Source: JAAYJK01 sp964501655
GTDB lineage: Bacteria > Bacillota > Syntrophomonadia > Syntrophomonadales > Syntrophomonadaceae
Direction of reading: 5' to 3'
DNA: 64,000 bases
NCBI GenBank assembly: GCA_964501655.1
Contig: CAZCTN010000001.1
Location: forward strand, 1-64,000
The notes beneath the pieces are model-generated. The model ran no database searches and had not been told where the DNA came from. It was given only the letters and a program-made list of their open reading frames with translations. This document shows positions 60,071-64,000 of this stretch, piece after piece (within the stretch, counting starts at the first letter, position 1; every line of letters begins with the position of its first letter). The translations under genes were made by a program, and so were the position numbers.

Positions 60071-61321
60071 GTGAAAGATACTCTCCTAATTAAAGGGGGC
60101 AACCCCTTAAATGGAAAAGTCCGGGTCAGCGGAGCCAAGAATGCAGGTTTGGTGATTATGGCCGCCAGTATACTGGCGGAAGGCGAAACCATATTGGATA
60201 ACCTGCCCCGTATACGTGATGTGGAAGTTATGATGCAGATATTAAATGAAATCGGAGCTGAAACCCATTGGAATGAAGATGATAGCTTATCTATAATAGT
60301 GGAAATGGACAAGATTAAAACCAGCACTACGTATGAATTGTCCAAGCAACTCCGGGCGTCCAATCTATTCCTGGGAGCTATGCTGGGAAGCCGGGGACAG
60401 GCGGTGATATCCATGCCTGGAGGCTGTGATATAGGGTCACGCCCTATGGATCTTCATATAAAAGGCCTGCAAGCACTGGGGGCACAGACCCAGATTGAGC
60501 ATGGATATATCTATGCCACTGCTAATAGGACCGAGGGAGCCAGGGTATATCTGGATTTTCCCAGCGTGGGGGCTACAGAGAATATCATCATGATGGCCTG
60601 CAGAACACCCGGAACCAGCACCATCGAGAATGCTGCCAAGGAACCTGAAATTGTGGATCTGGCCAATTACCTTAATTCCATGGGGGCACGGATCCGTGGA
60701 GCAGGTACCGATGTAATCAAGATCGAAGGCACACAGTACTTGACTGCGGGCCGTTACGCCATAATTCCGGATCGGATAGAAGCCGGAACCTATATGATAT
60801 CAGCGGCTATCACCGGAGGTGAGGTCCTGATAGAAAATGTAATTCCCACCCACCTGCATCCTATCATTGCCAAGCTGCAGGAAACCGGTGCTATAGTAGA
60901 AGAAAAAGATGATGGGATACTGGTAAAAGCCGGTCCTTTCATTCGTCCGGTGGATATAAAAACATTGCCTTATCCGGGCTTTCCAACGGACATGCAGTCT
61001 CAGATGATGGCACTATTATGTATGAGCCGAGGCTCCAGCATAATAGTGGAGAATGTATTTGAGAACCGGTTCCAGATCGTGGATGAATTAAAGCGCATGG
61101 GGGCCAAGATTAAGGTAGAAGGCCACACCGCGGTAGTGGAAGGTGTTAACCGGCTCTGCGGAGCACGGGTTAAAGCCACTGATTTACGGGCTGGAGCTGC
61201 CCTGGTTCTGGGAGCCCTGGCTGCCGTAGGAGAAACTGAAATAGAAAACGCGGTTCACATATTCCGTGGGTATGAAAATCTTGCCGAAAAATTAGCCTCG
61301 CTGGGTGCAGATGTTAAATAA
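60071..61321 (+). CDS. murA: UDP-N-acetylglucosamine 1-carboxyvinyltransferase
   Basis: 416 residues; GTG start at 60071. GNPLNGKVRVSGAKNAG is the family start. The PEP-reactive cysteine lies in MPGGCDIGSRPMDLH (about residue 119), so it is of the fosfomycin-sensitive Cys type. First committed step of peptidoglycan synthesis. Firmicutes often have a second MurA elsewhere. htrA follows 294 bp downstream. Confidence 0.97.
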   Translation: MKDTLLIKGGNPLNGKVRVSGAKNAGLVIMAASILAEGETILDNLPRIRDVEVMMQILNEIGAETHWNEDDSLSIIVEMDKIKTSTTYELSKQLRASNLFLGAMLGSRGQAVISMPGGCDIGSRPMDLHIKGLQALGAQTQIEHGYIYATANRTEGARVYLDFPSVGATENIIMMACRTPGTSTIENAAKEPEIVDLANYLNSMGARIRGAGTDVIKIEGTQYLTAGRYAIIPDRIEAGTYMISAAITGGEVLIENVIPTHLHPIIAKLQETGAIVEEKDDGILVKAGPFIRPVDIKTLPYPGFPTDMQSQMMALLCMSRGSSIIVENVFENRFQIVDELKRMGAKIKVEGHTAVVEGVNRLCGARVKATDLRAGAALVLGALAAVGETEIENAVHIFRGYENLAEKLASLGADVK

Positions 61322-61615
61322 ATACCGATCTTGCCCTTCATCTTGTTTCCACGCTCGGGCAACTTGATTGACAGGTTGGGGCTGCTATTCGGCAGTCCTG
61401 AACTCGTTTCTGGACCATTTTGTCCCCTCATAGCTCCAAGGGTTGTTCCCATTAACCTGACAACTGACAAAATGTATATAGTTCATTACTGTTGGGCTAA
61501 AATCAAGGGTATCAAGGTATGGAATATATTAAACAGTATAATTCTCCCCCCGGTGCCCAAGCTATTTTTAAGGTGGAGCAGAACATTGACCAGCTTAAAT
61601 ATAGGAGGGAGAACC
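61322..61615 (+). other. Intergenic stretch between murA and htrA
   Basis: An open frame joins this stretch to htrA, but its translation is not protein-like and the good ribosome-binding site lies at its end. A TATAAT at 61537-61542 may be part of the htrA promoter. Nothing else was seen. Confidence 0.45.
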
Positions 61616-62698
61616 GTGGGAAGAAACCGAACGATATTAATCGCATTTTTAGTCTTTTTTTGTTTAGGATGGGGTATATTCAGTTTTCTTGAACCAGCTG
61701 GGCATTCTCTGCAGGATGACGAGGGTGTTCTGCATACCGAAGCCGGATTATATGGGGAGAGAATCAGCGATGTAGCTGCCCGGGTAAGCCCTTCCATAGT
61801 TGGTATTAGCAACCTGAGCCGCAGCGGGGGCATATTCTCCCAGGAACTGGTAGAATCTACCGGATCCGGCGTTATCCTGGACCAGGAAGGCTATATTGTT
61901 ACTAATAATCATGTGGTAACGGGGGCTGATACCCTGACCGTGACCTTGGCTGATGGCAACGAGGAACAAGCAGAGGTAATCGGAAGTGATCCGCAGACGG
62001 ATCTGGCTGTACTTAAGGTTCAAGTGGATAATCATGTTACTCCCATTAAAATTGGTGATTCAGAAAAGCTGGTGGTAGGGCAGGAAGTGATTGCTATCGG
62101 GAATCCGCTGGGACTCAGGTTCGCCCGATCAGTAACCGCCGGGATAGTCAGCGGGCTGAATCGACTTTTAACTACCGAAGAAGGATATTTATTCCGCCTG
62201 ATACAGACCGATGCGGCAATAAACCCAGGCAATTCCGGAGGGGCTCTGGTGAACATGGAGGGGGAATTGATCGGAATTAATACGATAAAGATTGCCGAGA
62301 GCGGCTTCGAAGGTATGGGCTTTTCCATCCCGTCCAATCAGGTAAAGGCAGTAATAGAAGAATTGAAAGAGAAGGGAAAAGTAACCAGGCCTTTGATGGG
62401 AATAAAGGTAATCGGCGAGATAAGCCAGGAGAAAGCACGATATTATGAACTCCCCATTAAAGGAGGGGTAATCATCGAACCGGTAAGCGGAGGTGCGGCG
62501 GACAAGGCTGGCTTAAAAGCCTTTGATATCATATATGCCCTGGACGGTAACGAAGTGGCTACCGGCATGGAGCTACAGGGGTACGTTCTGGGGAAAAAAG
62601 CAGGAGATTCCGTTCGGGTAACTATTATCAGGCTGTTAAATGCAAACGCAGAGCAGGCCCAGGTCCAGAAACGCACAGTCGAAGTCACCTTGAGATAA
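61616..62698 (+). CDS. htrA: HtrA/DegP-type serine protease with PDZ domain
   Basis: 360 residues from the GTG at 61616 (AGGAGGG upstream). One N-terminal membrane anchor (about 5-22). The trypsin-like triad is visible: TNNHVV (His), TDLAVLKV (Asp) and GNSGGALV (Ser). A PDZ domain from about residue 265 (GGVIIEPVSGGAADKAG) ends the protein. Expected outside the membrane as quality-control protease. The order htrA-rlmH is as in Bacillus. Confidence 0.96.
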   Translation: MGRNRTILIAFLVFFCLGWGIFSFLEPAGHSLQDDEGVLHTEAGLYGERISDVAARVSPSIVGISNLSRSGGIFSQELVESTGSGVILDQEGYIVTNNHVVTGADTLTVTLADGNEEQAEVIGSDPQTDLAVLKVQVDNHVTPIKIGDSEKLVVGQEVIAIGNPLGLRFARSVTAGIVSGLNRLLTTEEGYLFRLIQTDAAINPGNSGGALVNMEGELIGINTIKIAESGFEGMGFSIPSNQVKAVIEELKEKGKVTRPLMGIKVIGEISQEKARYYELPIKGGVIIEPVSGGAADKAGLKAFDIIYALDGNEVATGMELQGYVLGKKAGDSVRVTIIRLLNANAEQAQVQKRTVEVTLR

Positions 62699-62944
62699 AA
62701 CTATGTGACGGGGACGGGGTTGTTGACAACATTTTCAACAATCTTAATGACAATTAGAGGGTTGCAAGTGTCCCCTTCCGGAAATCGGATATCGATAGAA
62801 ATAATGTATCGGGTGTTCCGTCAGAGGAGTGTTCATATGGTATTATAATTTTTCATTGCGGCAGCGGAAGATAGCCCCTCGAAAACAATATTTATTTTTT
62901 GGTCTGGCTGGGTTAGACTGGGAAAAACCACTTATGGAGCAGAT
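62699..62944. other. Intergenic stretch with GGGGAC/GTCCCC pattern
   Basis: Begins TGTGACGGGGACGGGGTT and later has GTGTCCCC, a pattern resembling dispersed REP-like repeats of many anaerobes. Its core also has GTTGACAAC / TTTTCAACAA. No gene is seen. Confidence 0.35.
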
Positions 62945-63424
62945 ATGAAATATAGAATAATATCAGTAGGCAAGATACGGGAACCATTCTACCAGGATGG
63001 AATAAAAGAATACATAAAACGATTGAACTCTTATACCAGTATCGAGTTAGTAGATGGATTGGAAGAAAAAACCAATCCCCGAGCGGGAGAAAAAGAGATA
63101 GAAAAGATCCTGCAAAAAGAAGGGGAAAAAATACTGGCCCTACTGGGAAAAGATGAATTGCTGGTCGTCTTCGATATAGCTGGAAAAAGGGTTGATTCAG
63201 AACAACTGGCTGAACATATCAACCATTGGAACAGCTCCGGCAAAAACCGGGTAACCCTGGTTATAGGAGGTTCCCACGGTTTGTCTGACCAGGTTAAAAA
63301 ACTAGCCGACCTGTCTATCTCCTTTTCTCCTATGACCTTCCCCCACCAGATGGCAGTCCTTATGCTAAGTGAACAAATATACCGGGGCTTTAAAATAATA
63401 AAAGGTGAAAAATACCATAAGTAA
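62945..63424 (+). CDS. rlmH: 23S rRNA (pseudouridine1915-N3)-methyltransferase RlmH
   Basis: 159 residues, MKYRIISVGKIREPFYQDGIKEYIKRL start. The SPOUT-fold knot has VIGGSHGLSDQVK and the C-terminus SLSFSPMTFPHQMAV...QIYRGFKIIKGEKYHK-type block. It methylates the pseudouridine at position 1915 of 23S rRNA. Last core gene before an AT-richer accessory region. Confidence 0.98.
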   Translation: MKYRIISVGKIREPFYQDGIKEYIKRLNSYTSIELVDGLEEKTNPRAGEKEIEKILQKEGEKILALLGKDELLVVFDIAGKRVDSEQLAEHINHWNSSGKNRVTLVIGGSHGLSDQVKKLADLSISFSPMTFPHQMAVLMLSEQIYRGFKIIKGEKYHK

Positions 63425-63525
63425 TTAGTGATTATTATTTATCGTATTATGGAAATCAGTATTGGTTTAAACAAAGGATACTGTGCATGGCTTTTCCTAA
63501 TTTTAAGCCAAACCAAGCTAGTGGC

Positions 63526-64000
63526 TCACTTTTTCCTGCTTGGTTTATGTACTACATTAATTCCTAACACCCTTATTAATGGACTTAATTCTTCAGATAT
63601 ACCACCAATGATTTCATCTATATCTAACTGCTGAATAAACCCTTTTACGTTCGACCCCTTCACATAAACCTTATTCGCCTGCTTAAACAAACTTTTTAGT
63701 TTCTGTATTCCGCTTCCACCAGGAAGTGATGTATCTTGTGGAAGTCTTAAAAATCTTAGAAGACCAGAATAATCATATAAGAACCAGTCTTCAATGGAAT
63801 GTCGGGCTCTTATATGTATTACTTTATTGGCCCCAGCCCCCTTAAGATCAGCTTCTACTAACCTCCAATTAACGGGTGGTTTACGTGCATATTCGAATGC
63901 ATCTGTGTCATAACAAAGAACAACATCAAAAATAATTCCAGGATTATCTCTTAAAATTTGATTAGTGAAGATCCTTAATACTTTATTTTGAAAGTTTCTT
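63526..64000 (-). CDS. Partial gene of unknown function, possible TOPRIM-like nuclease
   Basis: Read on the minus strand from the window edge, one frame is open for 157 codons and stops at 63526-63528; the N-terminus lies outside. Parts are VVLCYDTDAF, KGAGANKVIHIRARHSIEDWFLYD, then a LeuGly-rich helix and KVYVKGSN. The CYDTDAF and SIEDW segments resemble acidic motifs in TOPRIM-type proteins such as those of defence systems, but I do not recognise the family. The region is visibly richer in A and T than its neighbours and opposes the fork, which suggests acquisition. Confidence 0.7.
   Translation of the reverse strand, partial: RNFQNKVLRIFTNQILRDNPGIIFDVVLCYDTDAFEYARKPPVNWRLVEADLKGAGANKVIHIRARHSIEDWFLYDYSGLLRFLRLPQDTSLPGGSGIQKLKSLFKQANKVYVKGSNVKGFIQQLDIDEIIGGISEELSPLIRVLGINVVHKPSRKK

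Noticed and set aside
61331..61615. N-terminal extension of htrA by 95 codons
   Set aside because: The good ribosome-binding site and the membrane anchor place the start at 61616; the extension has no protein character.

Overview
The window is the replication-origin region of a low-to-medium GC, spore-forming Firmicute of the class Clostridia. Evidence for this is the gene order dnaA-dnaN-recF-remB-gyrB-gyrA on one side and rpmH-rnpA-yidD-yidC-jag-mnmE-mnmG-rsmG-noc-parA-parB on the other. A gerA-type germination operon, a yyaC spore-protease gene, a six-cysteine SCIFF peptide with its radical SAM partner and a complete selenocysteine set support it. A Syntrophomonadaceae-like anaerobe is my best guess, but the species cannot be read from the sequence.

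Layout. Positions 1-9700 (minus strand) hold a partial S-layer protein behind a structured leader, a three-gene ECF transporter behind a Moco-type riboswitch, and a gerA operon with a fourth small gene. Positions 9980-11290 (minus) are a tRNA operon of four tRNA-Ser and two tRNA-Arg genes with tadA embedded in it. Positions 11326-15740 (minus) are serS, serA and a class V aminotransferase behind a serine-type T-box. Positions 15832-24264 (minus) run from gyrA to dnaA. The origin lies around dnaA, with DnaA boxes on both sides and a clear DnaA-trio tract between dnaN and dnaA. From 24.4 kb nearly everything is on the plus strand: rpmH to jag, mnmE to rsmG, noc, parAB with a perfect parS site, an M23 peptidase and a bactofilin.

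The plus strand continues with a selenocysteine locus (selA, selB, tRNA-Sec and a selD that itself reads UGA as Sec) interleaved with a livF-like ATPase and a CBS/ACT protein. A perfect Noc-binding palindrome follows tRNA-Sec. Next come cvpA, an M18 aminopeptidase, rpsF-ssb-rpsR, a MazG-like gene, yybS, rplI, a Lon-family protease and purA. Two tRNAs, the SCIFF pair, an M23/LysM/G5 protein, trxB, a gluzincin peptidase, murA, htrA and rlmH close the core region. A visibly AT-richer partial gene on the minus strand ends the window.

Genes on both sides of the origin run with the replication fork; the exceptions are yyaC, the TVP38 gene and the last partial gene. The points most worth a second look are the ECF transporter whose S component ends in a domain resembling molybdopterin-binding proteins and sits under a Moco-like riboswitch; a second copy of that riboswitch with no Moco gene behind it; a 52-bp tandem repeat (with an assembly gap) inside the probable leader of tRNA-Sec; tadA inside the operon of its own substrate tRNA; and several unexplained structured RNA or DNA elements.
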